Shown piece after piece: positions 34,641-44,667 of a stretch of DNA of 64,000 nt. A program made the translations under genes and the position numbers. Within the stretch, counting starts at the first letter, position 1. Every line of letters begins with the position of its first letter. Source of the stretch: Deltaproteobacteria bacterium (GTDB lineage Bacteria; JAMCPX01); contig JAMCPX010000008.1 of NCBI GenBank assembly GCA_023382265.1, positions 1-64,000 of the forward strand. The letters are read 5' to 3'. The notes under the pieces were generated by a model. That model did no database searches, was not told where the DNA came from, and was given only the letters and a program-made list of their open reading frames with translations.

Positions 34641-36509
34641 CATCTTGAGTTCGTACATACCGCCTTCCGATTTCTTTTCTATATTGAACCCTGCATTCTC
34701 CAGCAGATGGAGCATGTGTTTGTTTTCCATAAGAAGAGCGGCTGTAAAACCGTGAAGCCCATTTTTCTTTGCAATATAGGTTATATAAGAAAGCAGCTCA
34801 GTGCCTATTCCGTGATTCTGATAATCATCCCTTACAACAAATGCAACCTCGGCGGTATGCCTTGTTGTATCTATAAGATACTGTGCCATGCCAATGATCA
34901 TCTCCTTTTCTTCTTTCCCGGTTATTGCAAGTATTATCATTTCTTTTGTGTAATCGATCGCCACAAACTGCTGCAATCTGTTGTGGGGCATGTCTGTCCT
35001 GGTTGAGATAAAACGACGGTACATAGAATCGTCTGAAAGTGCGTAGAAAAAATCCTTTAACAGAGGCTCGTCGCTGATTTTTACAGGACGTAATAAAATC
35101 TCAAATTCTCTGTTCGTTGTTCTGTACGTTTCAAGTGCCTCGGGATATTCACCTTTTATACCCTTGATAAAGGTTTGATCCCTGTATATAAGATTATTTG
35201 CCTTTGCCGCCTCTATAAGCCATCCTCTGAAGCTTGGATGCGCTATTGATATTAAGTCCATTGCACGTTCTCTCAGGTTCTTGCCGTGCAGATATGCTAT
35301 GCCGTACTCTGTTACTACATAGTGTATGTCACCCGGCGTTAATGTTATCTTCGCCCCCTCGCTCAGAAATGGGACGATACGGGAAACTCCTCCGTTTTTC
35401 GCTGTTGACTGCAGCACAAGTATGGTTTTACCGCCCTGCGATAATATCGCTCCGCGCATAAAATCAGCCTGCCCACCGATTCCGCTGTAAAATGATCTGC
35501 CTATTGTCTCTGCCGTCGCCTGTCCTGAAAGATCGATCTCGAGTGCACTATTTATGGCCGTCATGTTCTTCTGACGGGCAATCAAAGCGGGATTATTCGT
35601 ATAATTTACAGGGCGGAATTCTATTGCCGGATTATCATGCAGGAATTCATAAGTTTCTTTTTTCCCCATACAGAAAGCTGCCACTGTTTTCCAGCGGTTG
35701 AGTTCTTTTTTACTGTTATCTATTACTCCCTTTTTCATAAGAGATACAATACCGTCGGATAAAAGTTCCGTATGAACACCGATGTTTTTTTTGTTTGAGA
35801 GCTGGCATAGGATCGCATTCGGTAAACTTCCATATCCAACCTGGATAGTATCTCCGTCCTGTACGATCTGAGAAACGTATGTACCAATCCTGTTCGCAAT
35901 ATCATTGGGGACATTGAAGCCGAACTCAAGCAAAGGTTCATTGTAAGGTATTATAAAGTTTATATCCTTCGCATGTATAAACGTTTCTCCAAGAACCCTT
36001 GGCATATAACTGTTGACCTGTGCAACAACCATATATGCGTTCTCCACAGCAGATTTAACAATGTCAACACTTATGCCCAGACTAAAATATCCATGCTCAT
36101 CCGGCATGGAAGTTTGTATAAAAGCCATGTCTATAGGTATGAATTTTTTACGAAACAGCTCGGGAACCTGCCACAGAAACACAGGTGAATAATCTGCTAT
36201 GCCTTTGTTGATCGTATCCCTGGTATTTGCACCTATGAAGAAAAAGTTGTGACGAAAATTGTCCTTGAATTTCTCGTCAAGATACGGGGTAACGCCAAGG
36301 GTCCAGACCTGGAGCAGCTCCGCATCCACAAAGCTTTTGGGATGTGATTGAACATAATTTATCAAAGCGCCTACAAGATACTGAGGCTCCCCGCAGCCTG
36401 TACCGATAAATATTCTGTTGCCCGGGTGTATCTGACCGAACACCCTGCTCTCTGAAACAAATTTATCGGGATAACGCTTTTTGAGACTGTCCAAATTATT
36501 ATCCGTCAT
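34626..36509 (-). CDS. Acetyl-CoA hydrolase/transferase fused to a GNAT acetyltransferase
   Basis: 627 residues. The first about 460 form an acetyl-CoA hydrolase/4-hydroxybutyrate CoA-transferase unit (IFIGTGCGEPQYLVGALINY, SGIGGQADFMRGA, VVTEYGIAYLHGKNLRERA). From about 470 a GNAT domain follows (LLRPVKISDEPLLKDFFYAL, VAFVVRDDYQNHGIGTELLS with the acetyl-CoA loop). The enzyme part would interconvert acetyl-CoA and another CoA ester or free acetate. GNAT fusions are known for acyl-CoA enzymes and may acetylate or allosterically sense. It overlaps the sigma-54 regulator by 4 bases (ATGA), so it belongs to the acetate sensor operon. Confidence 0.88.
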   Translation of the reverse strand: MTDNNLDSLKKRYPDKFVSESRVFGQIHPGNRIFIGTGCGEPQYLVGALINYVQSHPKSFVDAELLQVWTLGVTPYLDEKFKDNFRHNFFFIGANTRDTINKGIADYSPVFLWQVPELFRKKFIPIDMAFIQTSMPDEHGYFSLGISVDIVKSAVENAYMVVAQVNSYMPRVLGETFIHAKDINFIIPYNEPLLEFGFNVPNDIANRIGTYVSQIVQDGDTIQVGYGSLPNAILCQLSNKKNIGVHTELLSDGIVSLMKKGVIDNSKKELNRWKTVAAFCMGKKETYEFLHDNPAIEFRPVNYTNNPALIARQKNMTAINSALEIDLSGQATAETIGRSFYSGIGGQADFMRGAILSQGGKTILVLQSTAKNGGVSRIVPFLSEGAKITLTPGDIHYVVTEYGIAYLHGKNLRERAMDLISIAHPSFRGWLIEAAKANNLIYRDQTFIKGIKGEYPEALETYRTTNREFEILLRPVKISDEPLLKDFFYALSDDSMYRRFISTRTDMPHNRLQQFVAIDYTKEMIILAITGKEEKEMIIGMAQYLIDTTRHTAEVAFVVRDDYQNHGIGTELLSYITYIAKKNGLHGFTAALLMENKHMLHLLENAGFNIEKKSEGGMYELKMSFRD

Positions 36510-37849
36510 TTTCTAAGCCCCCATCTCTTTCTTTTTTCCCACAATGCCTTTCTCGTTATACCAAGCATGTCTGCAAGCTGTGTTTCATTGTAGCTGTCCT
36601 GATATTTAACAATAAAAGCCTTTGTATAATCCTCGATAGATAATTTATTGGATATTGCATCATTAATTGGAGAATCCCCTGATCTGATATTCTCCGGCAG
36701 ATGTTCCGGCTTTATGGTGCCGTCTTCTGTTATGAGGATTGACCTTTCCATAACGTTTTGAAGCTCCCTTACATTACCATTCCAGTAATAGGATTTTAAA
36801 TAATCCATAGTCCTTTCATCTATACCGGTAATAGGTTTACCAAGTTCTTTTGAATACTTGTTAACAATGTACTTTACAAGAGGTTCTATATCTTCCCTTC
36901 TCTCTCTGAGCGGCGGAAGTTTTATTGTGATAACATTTATTCTGTAAAAAAGATCAGCCCTGAATGTGCCTTCCTTTACCATACTTTCTATATCTCTATT
37001 TGTGGCAAAAAGAAACCTTACATCGATCTTTATACTCTGTGTACTGCCTACAGGCCTTATATCGCGATCTTCAAGAACCCTTAACAGCTTTGACTGCAAT
37101 CCAATACCAATATCACCTATTTCATCAAGGAACACCGTCCCTTTGTCCGCCTGGACAAATAGTCCGTTCTTGGAATTTAATGCCCCTGTAAAAGCACCCT
37201 TAACGTATCCAAACAGCTCCGATTCAAGAAGGTTTTCAGGAATTGCGCTGCAGTTTATAGGTACAAACGGGTTATCCGCCCTCCTTCCGTTGAAGTGCAT
37301 TGCCCTTGCTATAAGTTCCTTGCCGGTACCGGTTTCCCCGAGAATCAAGACGTTACTCTTTGTATCCGCAACCTTCTTTATATGATTTATTACATCATTC
37401 ATTAAAGAGCTGCTGGCAATTATGTCTGTAAAGGCATACTGCCTCTCTATCTGTTTCTTTAGTATCATATTTTCACTTTGAAGTGTATGCTGCTTTACGG
37501 CATTCTTTACCGTTTGTTTTATCTCTTCGTGGATTATTGGTTTTACAATATAATCGTATGCTCCAAGCCTGATCGCCCTGATGGCCGTATCTATGGACGC
37601 ATAAGCAGTTATAATGATAACTATCTGTTCGGGCAGCCTTTCTTTTATCTGTTTGAGTAAATCTATACCGTCGATGCCCGGCAGTATAATATCTGTTATA
37701 ACAACATGATAAACATTCATGTTGAGCATCTCGAGGGCGGATTCCGCACTATTAGTAACATCCACATCGTAGCCTTCTTTTGAGAATACTCTCTGTATGG
37801 ACTCGCTAAGGGTCTGTTCATCATCAACAATAAGTAATCTTTCTGCCAT
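36506..37849 (-). CDS. Sigma-54-dependent response regulator (NtrC/CbrB/CrbR type)
   Basis: 447 residues in three domains. The receiver (1 to about 120) has the phospho-acceptor Asp in VVITDIILPGIDGIDLL. The AAA+ domain (about 140-380) has Walker A ILGETGTGKELIARAMH, the sigma-54 contact loop GAFTGA and Walker B TVFLDEIGDIG. A Fis-type helix-turn-helix ends the protein (ETQLADMLGITRKALWEKRK). It lies 3 bases after the symporter-kinase gene and is its evident partner. A -24/-12 promoter stands upstream of the nearby satP-acs genes (45332-45346), the probable target. Confidence 0.95.
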   Translation of the reverse strand: MAERLLIVDDEQTLSESIQRVFSKEGYDVDVTNSAESALEMLNMNVYHVVITDIILPGIDGIDLLKQIKERLPEQIVIIITAYASIDTAIRAIRLGAYDYIVKPIIHEEIKQTVKNAVKQHTLQSENMILKKQIERQYAFTDIIASSSLMNDVINHIKKVADTKSNVLILGETGTGKELIARAMHFNGRRADNPFVPINCSAIPENLLESELFGYVKGAFTGALNSKNGLFVQADKGTVFLDEIGDIGIGLQSKLLRVLEDRDIRPVGSTQSIKIDVRFLFATNRDIESMVKEGTFRADLFYRINVITIKLPPLRERREDIEPLVKYIVNKYSKELGKPITGIDERTMDYLKSYYWNGNVRELQNVMERSILITEDGTIKPEHLPENIRSGDSPINDAISNKLSIEDYTKAFIVKYQDSYNETQLADMLGITRKALWEKRKRWGLRK

Positions 37850-37852
37850 TGC

Positions 37853-40822
37853 TTAACCTGCTTTAATATTATCTCTTATGGGAAGCGTTATAACAAATAC
37901 CGTTCCCTCACCTTTTTTACTGTTAACCGAAATGTTACCATTATATTCTTTTATAATATTATAGCATATATTTAATCCCAATCCTGTACCTCTGCTTAAT
38001 GGCTTTGTTGTAAAAAAAGGATCGAATATTTTGTCTACAACAGATGGATCAATACCTGTACCTGTATCCCTGAACCGTATTTCAACAAAACCATCATTTA
38101 CCGTCGTACTAATATCAAGCCTTCCACCTCCAGGCATGGCATCAAGTGCATTTAGAATAAGGTTTAAAAAAACTTGCTGCATTTGATCCGCATTGACAAG
38201 TAACTCGGGAATGCCATCGGCATATTTGTTGAACTCTATGTGCTTAAATCTTTTATCGTATTTTACCAGACTAATAGTGCGATCAATTATTTCTGATATA
38301 TTAGAAACCGTTTTACCAGATGAATATACTCTTGCGAAATCTCCGAGACTCCTGACTATTTTGGCTATCCTTTCTATATGATTGTTTATTGTATTCAATG
38401 ACTCAACTGTAAATGATATATCCTTCCTGGTATTAAACCTCAATATCCTCAGCTCCTGAACGAGGGAAAAAATGGATGCAAGAGGATTACCTATTTCATG
38501 GGCAATACCAGCCGTTAATTTTCCTATGTTTGCTAACTTAGATGCCTGAAATAGCTGTTCCTCCATTTTCTTTTTCTCGGATATATCTTCAATAATGATA
38601 ACAAAACCGCCAAGCGGGTCATTAAACAGGCTTGTTTTCACCCTAAATGTTTTCCCACCCTGATCTCTCAGGGTTAATTCGTTTTCTACGTTTTGCATGA
38701 AGACCCTGTTTGGGAGCCATGGCAGTAAGAGCAGTATAGATCTGCTCAGTGCTTCGGCTTTCTTAATGCCGCTTAATTGTTCCATCTCCCTGTTCCAGTA
38801 GTTTACCTTTAAAAACCCGTTCACCGTAATAATACCAACAAGTGCACTATCTATAATGTTCTCGCTGAACTTTTTAAGATACATCAATTCTCTGTTCCTC
38901 TCTGTGAGTTCCTGACGTGATGTCCTAAGGCTTCTTGTTATGTACTTAATGGATTCGGAGAGCTCCTCTCTTTCATTCTCTGTTAATACAAGCTTGTCCT
39001 CAAAGATGATCGACGACATGGGTATTCCTATTGCACTTGCAAGGACCATTTCTGCATCATTGCGCAGTTCAAAAAGTTCTCTCGGTGTGAGCTGCTCTCT
39101 GGTGGTATCCTTTCTGGTCAGAAAACGTTGAACAGCTTCGTATGCCTCTGAATGCCCTATATATTGTGCAAGCAGGTCTTCTATATCTGTTACATTATAA
39201 GAACTGCCAACGGTAAGCTCCTTTATTTTTTCATACGACTCAACGAATACGAGTGCCTGTATCTCTTCCTCTTTTGATCTTTTTGTAAACACTGATACCC
39301 CGATATAAAGCATTACATTAAACAACATACTCCATACGAGCGGGCCTGCCCATCTGCCAAGTCCATGTACACCGAACATCGTATCCGGATTTAATAACTT
39401 TGAGTCCATCATACGCCCGACTACACCGGTACGGGATATTATACCTGCTTTAACCATACCTGGCATCATAAGCATATAGAACCACACTAAAAAACCTGCG
39501 ATGAGCCCTGTTAAGGCGCCAGCCTTGTTTCCCCTTCTCCAGTAAAGCCCGAGAAAGAATGCAGGTGCGAAAAGGGATACGGCCTCGAACGACCTTAACC
39601 CTATATCTACGAGGCTATAAAACTCACCGATGTATGCGGCAAAAAGGTAGCCTAAAAATATGATCATAAGGATTACCAGTCTTTTTATGTTGAGCACCCA
39701 ATCATGGAACTGAGGCATGTTATGAAAGTTTACGAGACCGGGCATGACAATACTGTTCATGATCATAGTACTGAGTGCGATGGACGATACGATCATCATG
39801 CTCATCGCAGCAGAGAATCCTCCGATAAAGGCGAACAAGGAGAGAAAATGACTGCCATACTTTAATGGCAGAGTAAGGACAAAGTAATCAGCCCTATGTT
39901 CTGTCACGCCTTTAAGCAACCCTGCAAATGCAATGGGTAATACAAATATGTTAATCAAAAAAAGATAAAGAGGAAAAAGCCACATAGCCTTTGTAATATG
40001 CGATTCGTCATAATTCTCCACAACGGACATTTGGAATTGCCTCGGCAGGAATACGATTGCCATCATGGACAGAAAATTAAGGGCAAACCACTCGCCGTAG
40101 CTCGTTCCTGAACCATTACCGATTAAAAGAAGTTTTGAATATCCTGCATGCTTGATCTGTGAAAAGATATCGCCGAATCCATGAAACAAAAAATAGGTTA
40201 CAAAGATACCTACCGATATAAATGCAATCAATTTAATAATGGATTCAAATGCTATAGCAAAAACAATACCACTGTGCCTTTCTGATGAATCAAGATGTCT
40301 TGCACCAAAGATAATGGCGAATATACTCACTCCAAATGTAATGCCCAGACCAACGATACCTGTGCTCGTCGATTCACCTGTTATAATGGTAAAGGTGCTC
40401 ATTATGGCATTGATCTGCAGACCAAGATAAGGAATAACCCCTATAACTGCTATAATGGTAACCACAGCGGAAAGTGTGAGAGATTTTCCGTACCTTGAAC
40501 CTATGAAATCCGATATAGTTGTAATCCTATTTGCTTTCGTGATCCTGATAACCTTCTTCAGCACAACGGGCCAGAGCACAGCCATAAGGGTTGGACCTAT
40601 GTAAATAGTCAGGAATGCAAGCCCTGAAGTAGCCGCCTTTCCAACACTTCCATAAAACGTCCATGAACTGCAGTATACTGCAAGAGATAACGAGTAAATG
40701 TACGGATTGTTTACTATGCTGCTGCCTGCTTTTTCTTTTCTCTCGGCATGGTATGCTATGATAAAAAGTATTACCAGATAAGCCAGTGCGATAAAAAGGA
40801 GATATACGGAGTGGATATTCAT
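37853..40822 (-). CDS. Hybrid sodium/solute symporter-histidine kinase (CbrA/CrbS type)
   Basis: 989 residues. Residues 1 to about 510 are an SLC5/SSS symporter domain of about 13 helices (VYCSSWTFYGSVGKAATSGL). A STAC-like linker follows (YEKIKELTVGSSYNVTDIED), then a PAS domain (about 650-750). HisKA has GIAHEIGNPLASIFS (phospho-His), and the ATPase domain has NLILNALDAMPGGG and DTGTGIDPSVVDKIFDPFF. CrbS-type proteins control acetyl-CoA synthetase in Vibrio and Pseudomonas, and acs is 1.6 kb away here. TAAGGAC serves as ribosome site and contains the stop of the small gene upstream, 8 bases away. Whether it transports is unknown. Confidence 0.94.
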   Translation of the reverse strand: MNIHSVYLLFIALAYLVILFIIAYHAERKEKAGSSIVNNPYIYSLSLAVYCSSWTFYGSVGKAATSGLAFLTIYIGPTLMAVLWPVVLKKVIRITKANRITTISDFIGSRYGKSLTLSAVVTIIAVIGVIPYLGLQINAIMSTFTIITGESTSTGIVGLGITFGVSIFAIIFGARHLDSSERHSGIVFAIAFESIIKLIAFISVGIFVTYFLFHGFGDIFSQIKHAGYSKLLLIGNGSGTSYGEWFALNFLSMMAIVFLPRQFQMSVVENYDESHITKAMWLFPLYLFLINIFVLPIAFAGLLKGVTEHRADYFVLTLPLKYGSHFLSLFAFIGGFSAAMSMMIVSSIALSTMIMNSIVMPGLVNFHNMPQFHDWVLNIKRLVILMIIFLGYLFAAYIGEFYSLVDIGLRSFEAVSLFAPAFFLGLYWRRGNKAGALTGLIAGFLVWFYMLMMPGMVKAGIISRTGVVGRMMDSKLLNPDTMFGVHGLGRWAGPLVWSMLFNVMLYIGVSVFTKRSKEEEIQALVFVESYEKIKELTVGSSYNVTDIEDLLAQYIGHSEAYEAVQRFLTRKDTTREQLTPRELFELRNDAEMVLASAIGIPMSSIIFEDKLVLTENEREELSESIKYITRSLRTSRQELTERNRELMYLKKFSENIIDSALVGIITVNGFLKVNYWNREMEQLSGIKKAEALSRSILLLLPWLPNRVFMQNVENELTLRDQGGKTFRVKTSLFNDPLGGFVIIIEDISEKKKMEEQLFQASKLANIGKLTAGIAHEIGNPLASIFSLVQELRILRFNTRKDISFTVESLNTINNHIERIAKIVRSLGDFARVYSSGKTVSNISEIIDRTISLVKYDKRFKHIEFNKYADGIPELLVNADQMQQVFLNLILNALDAMPGGGRLDISTTVNDGFVEIRFRDTGTGIDPSVVDKIFDPFFTTKPLSRGTGLGLNICYNIIKEYNGNISVNSKKGEGTVFVITLPIRDNIKAG

Positions 40823-40830
40823 CTTTGTCC

Positions 40831-40989
40831 TTAACTTATACGCAATATCAATGCAACAATGCCTATAAATAACGCCCAGAATATGAAAAGATACATACTA
40901 ACCCATGTTTGCACAATCTCAATAACAGGCCAGCTAAAGCCCAATAATCCAACTAAGAATATGAATATCCAGAGATCTCTACCCTTCAT
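40831..40989 (-). CDS. 52-residue two-helix membrane protein upstream of the symporter-kinase
   Basis: An ORF too short for routine calling. It begins MKGRDLWIFIFLVGLLGFSW, continues PVIEIVQTWVSMYLFIFWAL and ends FIGIVALILRIS. Two hydrophobic helices flank a WPVIE turn. It stops 8 bases before the kinase ATG and its stop overlaps the kinase ribosome site, so the two are translationally linked. Small membrane partners encoded beside sodium/solute symporters are known from other families; this one is probably a subunit or stabiliser of the symporter domain (inference). A weak AAGGGG lies 12 bases before its ATG. The 230 bases further upstream hold only the acs-operon terminator and no other gene. 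Confidence 0.7.
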   Translation of the reverse strand: MKGRDLWIFIFLVGLLGFSWPVIEIVQTWVSMYLFIFWALFIGIVALILRIS

Positions 40990-41173
40990 ATAATACACAA
41001 CCCCTTTTTACATAATCAGTTTAACCCTCTAACCCCGGATTTGCAATAATTGAATTTATGAGTTTCTCCATTCTGTTTCGCTTCATTCATGATGCCGTCG
41101 AGCGAGTTCCGTGGATACAGGAACAGACTGTTTGTGACTGGGGATAATATGATAATTCGTAAATTTTTATAAA

Positions 41174-41202
41174 AAAGGACATAGTATAAAACCATGTCCT
41201 TT
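41174..41202 (-). terminator. Intrinsic terminator of the satP-acs-porin run
   Basis: On the minus strand, AAAGGACAT and ATGTCCTTT form a perfect 9-bp stem with an 11-base loop, followed by TTTTAT. It lies 17 bases after the porin stop. Confidence 0.8.
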
Positions 41203-41218
41203 CCAACCTGTTTTACTT

Positions 41219-42445
41219 TTAAAAGAGTATTTGAAATTGCACTGTAGCTATATCCTGACCATGTGTGTCCACACCGGCGATCTTGCTGCTTTCACTGTCA
41301 ACCAAATACTCTGCTTTTATATTTGCCTCGTGTTCTTTTATCCAGTAATTCACGCCAAAGTGGTATCTTGTAAAATTAAGATATGTACCGCTGGCGGGTG
41401 TCTGTGAACTTGTAAAACTGTCAATCTTGATAACAGGCTCAAGCCTTCCCCATCCTATAACCCATGGAAACAGGTAACCCAGTTCTACATAATAAGCTGT
41501 CCCATCGTCATAATTAAGGTTATCATAATTATATCTCAGGTATGCTGCCTGTGCTGTAATGACCCCGCTGTCTATGGAGGGATAGGCAATAGGATAATCA
41601 AGGAACACATCCACATCGTAGGCGCTGTAATTACCGACCTTTGTAAAATTAACGTTGCTTGGGTCATCAGATATTGAATTTGGTTCTTCATCATAACTTG
41701 CACCGACCGAAAGAATCTTCTTTGCGCCCAGGTATGTGCCGGCATAGAAAAAACCAAGTACATCATCCGTGTCAAACACATTGTACTGTACCCTTCCGGT
41801 AAACCTCTTACTGTCACTCGGATTTAATACTGCCGCGGGTTCACCTGTGGTGGTTGTTGTTACCCTGGAGGTCTGCGCATCTACACCGTTCGATACAAGT
41901 GCTATGTAATTCAGGTGTCCATTGATCAGAAAACCGCTCAGTTCAGCACCAAAAACCCTTCCCACTACACTGCCGTTTACCGGGTACCTTCCGAATACAG
42001 AAGATATGTCATAATCCACCGGGAGCAATGAACTCGCTGCCTGCCTGCCGTTATGAGAGAATGGGAGCAGCAGCATGCCAGTGTCAAGCTTTACATCATT
42101 CCTGTAAAGGTGCAGCGTGATGTAAGCATCCTGAATAAAGAAACTCGGATTGGTGTTACCCCTTTTGCCGTAATCCGGCTCATCGGTCTCGACAAAATAA
42201 TTTACAAACGGTGTTACATTACCGAAAAGAAGAATCCTTGCCCTCCTGACAAAGAAGTCCCCTGCCCAGCCTTGCCTGTTATTAGTTGCGTCCTGTTCTG
42301 CCTGAGACTGTATCTGTAATAGGAACTTTACGGTAGTTGATGCGTCTTTACTTTCTGTAATTGTTACAGCGTATGAACTTCGTATACCACTAAACGCCAA
42401 TAACAATGCAACTACGATTGTTAAAACCCATAAACCATGTTTCAT
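41219..42445 (-). CDS. Outer-membrane porin, OprO/OprP-like
   Basis: 408 residues. A signal peptide (about 1-27, ending SSYA) leads into a porin O/P-type barrel: DFFVRRARILLFGNVTPFVN then YFVETD near the N-terminus, DVKLDTGMLLLPFSHNGRQA, and a terminal aromatic strand ending IATVQFQILF. AAAGGAGGATAT precedes the ATG at 42445; the open frame upstream is spurious. It is 13 bases after the acs stop, so it is likely induced with acetate use and may admit small anions. A terminator follows directly. Confidence 0.85.
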   Translation of the reverse strand: MKHGLWVLTIVVALLLAFSGIRSSYAVTITESKDASTTVKFLLQIQSQAEQDATNNRQGWAGDFFVRRARILLFGNVTPFVNYFVETDEPDYGKRGNTNPSFFIQDAYITLHLYRNDVKLDTGMLLLPFSHNGRQAASSLLPVDYDISSVFGRYPVNGSVVGRVFGAELSGFLINGHLNYIALVSNGVDAQTSRVTTTTTGEPAAVLNPSDSKRFTGRVQYNVFDTDDVLGFFYAGTYLGAKKILSVGASYDEEPNSISDDPSNVNFTKVGNYSAYDVDVFLDYPIAYPSIDSGVITAQAAYLRYNYDNLNYDDGTAYYVELGYLFPWVIGWGRLEPVIKIDSFTSSQTPASGTYLNFTRYHFGVNYWIKEHEANIKAEYLVDSESSKIAGVDTHGQDIATVQFQILF

Positions 42446-42458
42446 ATATCCTCCTTTA

Positions 42459-44564
42459 TTATTTTTCTTCCCCGAAATGCTCAAGGTCTTCCGGTGCTTT
42501 TTCCTCGGTTACCTTGTCCTTGCCCTGAACAAGTACGCGGATCTTTTCGACAATATCTGCATTGGCAAGTGTGGTAACATCACCCACATTAAACCTGTTT
42601 GAAATGGCTGAAAGCACCCTGCGCATGATCTTACCAGAACGTGTCTTCGGCATGTCCGGCACTATGTATATGTTTTTAGGCCTTGCAATCTTGCCGATCA
42701 CACTCTCAATGGTTGCCACTATTTTTTGTGCTATCTTTTCTCCCTGATTTTCATAACCTGGCTTTAAAGCTATATAAACAACAGGTACTCTTCCTTTCAC
42801 CTCGTCCACCACCGGCACAACAGCTGCTTCTGCAACCTCAGGGACTGTCAGACAGGCTGATTCCAATTCCTTTGTTCCAAGACGGTGGCCTGCTACATTG
42901 ATTACGTCGTCAATCCTGCCGAGTATCCTGAAATACCCGTCTTCAGCCTCCATGGCACCATCACCGGCAAAGTACGGCCAGTCTCTCCAATCCGTGCTGT
43001 TTTTATTCTTGCAGTACTTCTCGTAATAGGTTTTTACAAAACGATCCGGATCCCCCCATATTGTCTGGAAAATACCGGGCCATGGGTTCCTGATACAAAT
43101 GTTCCCTGCCCTGCCCGAGCCCTTTTCGATCTCTTTGGCATTCTCGTCATAAATAACAGGGTATATGCCGGGCATGCCAGGGCCCGCACTGCCTGGTTTC
43201 ATTGGTTTGATCGCCGGAATAGTACTGCATAAAAACCCGCCGTTCTCAGTCTGCCACCATGTGTCGACTATAGCGGCCTCTTTCTTTCCTACTTCATAGT
43301 AGTACCATCTCCAGACATCGGGCTCTATCGGTTCTCCAACGGTTGTCATGTGCTTGAAATGATAATTGTACTTAGCCGGCTCGTTCGGGCCTGCCTTCCT
43401 TAACATGCGTATGGATGTCGGTGCCGTATGAAAGATGTTTACGTTAAGACGCTCGGCGATCCTCCATGGCCGTCCGGCATCGGGATACGTCGGAACACCT
43501 TCGTACATAACGCTTGTTGCCGCAAGCGCAAGAGGTCCATACACGATGTACGAATGTCCGGTAATCCATCCTATATCCGCCATACACCAGTACACGTCTT
43601 CCGGATGAATATCCTGTATATATTTGGACGTTCCTGCTACGTACGAAAGATACCCTCCTGTGCTGTGCTGGGCACCCTTCGGCTTGCCTGTGGTGCCGCT
43701 TGTATACATGATAAACAGCGGTGCCTCCGCAGGCATTGATATCGGTTCCACCCGTGCGCCCTTGAATTCTTTAAGCAGATCGTCGATAAAGAAATCTCTG
43801 CCCTTTATCATGGGAGACTTCGATGCATATTGTCCTTTGTGTCTTCTCCATACGAGTACCTTGTCAACCTTCTGACCAAGTTCTTCTGCCCTTTTCACCG
43901 CTATGTCCGCATTAGCTTTATGATCTATAAGATTGCCGGACCGATAATAACCGTCTATTGTCACAAGAACCGTACTCTGTGAATCCTGAATCCTGTCACC
44001 GCATGCCTGTCCGCTGAAGCCACCGTACACCTCGGAATGGATGATACCTAGCCGTGCACTTGCAAGCATTGATATCGGCAATTCCGGCACCATGGGCAGG
44101 TGAAATGTTATTCTATCACCGGTTTTTAGGCCTGCAAAATCTCTCAGCAGTGCGGCAAATTCATTAACCCTTACAAAAAGCTCCTGATAGGTAATAACGG
44201 CATCCGATTCCTCTTCTGTCTCCGGTACCCAGATAAGAGCCGCTTTGTTTTTATACTTCTGAAGATGCCGGTCCACACAGTTATAACTCGCATTCAATTT
44301 GCCGCCTACAAACCATTTCCAGAATGGAGGGTTGCTTGTATCAAGGGTTGTATGCCAGTAGTGGTCCCACGTGAGCATGTCCGCATATTCTTTAAAACAT
44401 TCTGGAAAATGCTTCTCGCTAAAACGTTCGTATATATCAGGATCTGCCATGTTTGCCTGGGCAACAAAGGTTGTAGGCGGATAGATAAGCTCTTCCTCCT
44501 TCCAGTGTACGGCAATCTCTGCCTCGCTAAATCCCCTTCCGTTCTGCTTGATTTCGTTTGCCAT
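42459..44564 (-). CDS. acs: Acetyl-CoA synthetase (AMP-forming)
   Basis: 701 residues. Acs activates acetate with ATP and CoA through acetyl-AMP. The N-terminal ACAS domain is present (SEKHFPECFKEYADMLTWDH), followed by the AMP-binding core FIMYTSGTTGKPKGAQHSTG (about 285-304), WWQTENGG (acetate pocket) and RIDDVINVAGHRLGTKELES. PKTRSGKIMRR near the end holds the catalytic Lys that is often acetylated. AAGGAGGAT precedes the ATG at 44564. It lies between satP (about 100 bases upstream) and the porin, in an apparent sigma-54 operon. Confidence 0.96.
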   Translation of the reverse strand: MANEIKQNGRGFSEAEIAVHWKEEELIYPPTTFVAQANMADPDIYERFSEKHFPECFKEYADMLTWDHYWHTTLDTSNPPFWKWFVGGKLNASYNCVDRHLQKYKNKAALIWVPETEEESDAVITYQELFVRVNEFAALLRDFAGLKTGDRITFHLPMVPELPISMLASARLGIIHSEVYGGFSGQACGDRIQDSQSTVLVTIDGYYRSGNLIDHKANADIAVKRAEELGQKVDKVLVWRRHKGQYASKSPMIKGRDFFIDDLLKEFKGARVEPISMPAEAPLFIMYTSGTTGKPKGAQHSTGGYLSYVAGTSKYIQDIHPEDVYWCMADIGWITGHSYIVYGPLALAATSVMYEGVPTYPDAGRPWRIAERLNVNIFHTAPTSIRMLRKAGPNEPAKYNYHFKHMTTVGEPIEPDVWRWYYYEVGKKEAAIVDTWWQTENGGFLCSTIPAIKPMKPGSAGPGMPGIYPVIYDENAKEIEKGSGRAGNICIRNPWPGIFQTIWGDPDRFVKTYYEKYCKNKNSTDWRDWPYFAGDGAMEAEDGYFRILGRIDDVINVAGHRLGTKELESACLTVPEVAEAAVVPVVDEVKGRVPVVYIALKPGYENQGEKIAQKIVATIESVIGKIARPKNIYIVPDMPKTRSGKIMRRVLSAISNRFNVGDVTTLANADIVEKIRVLVQGKDKVTEEKAPEDLEHFGEEK

Positions 44565-44667
44565 AGATTTATTATCCTCCTTTTTGGATGTTTTATTTTG
44601 TACTGCTCTTTTAACACTTCCAGCATGCTTAGCCGGCTTCATAAAAGACGTATGTCCTGCCTTGTAC

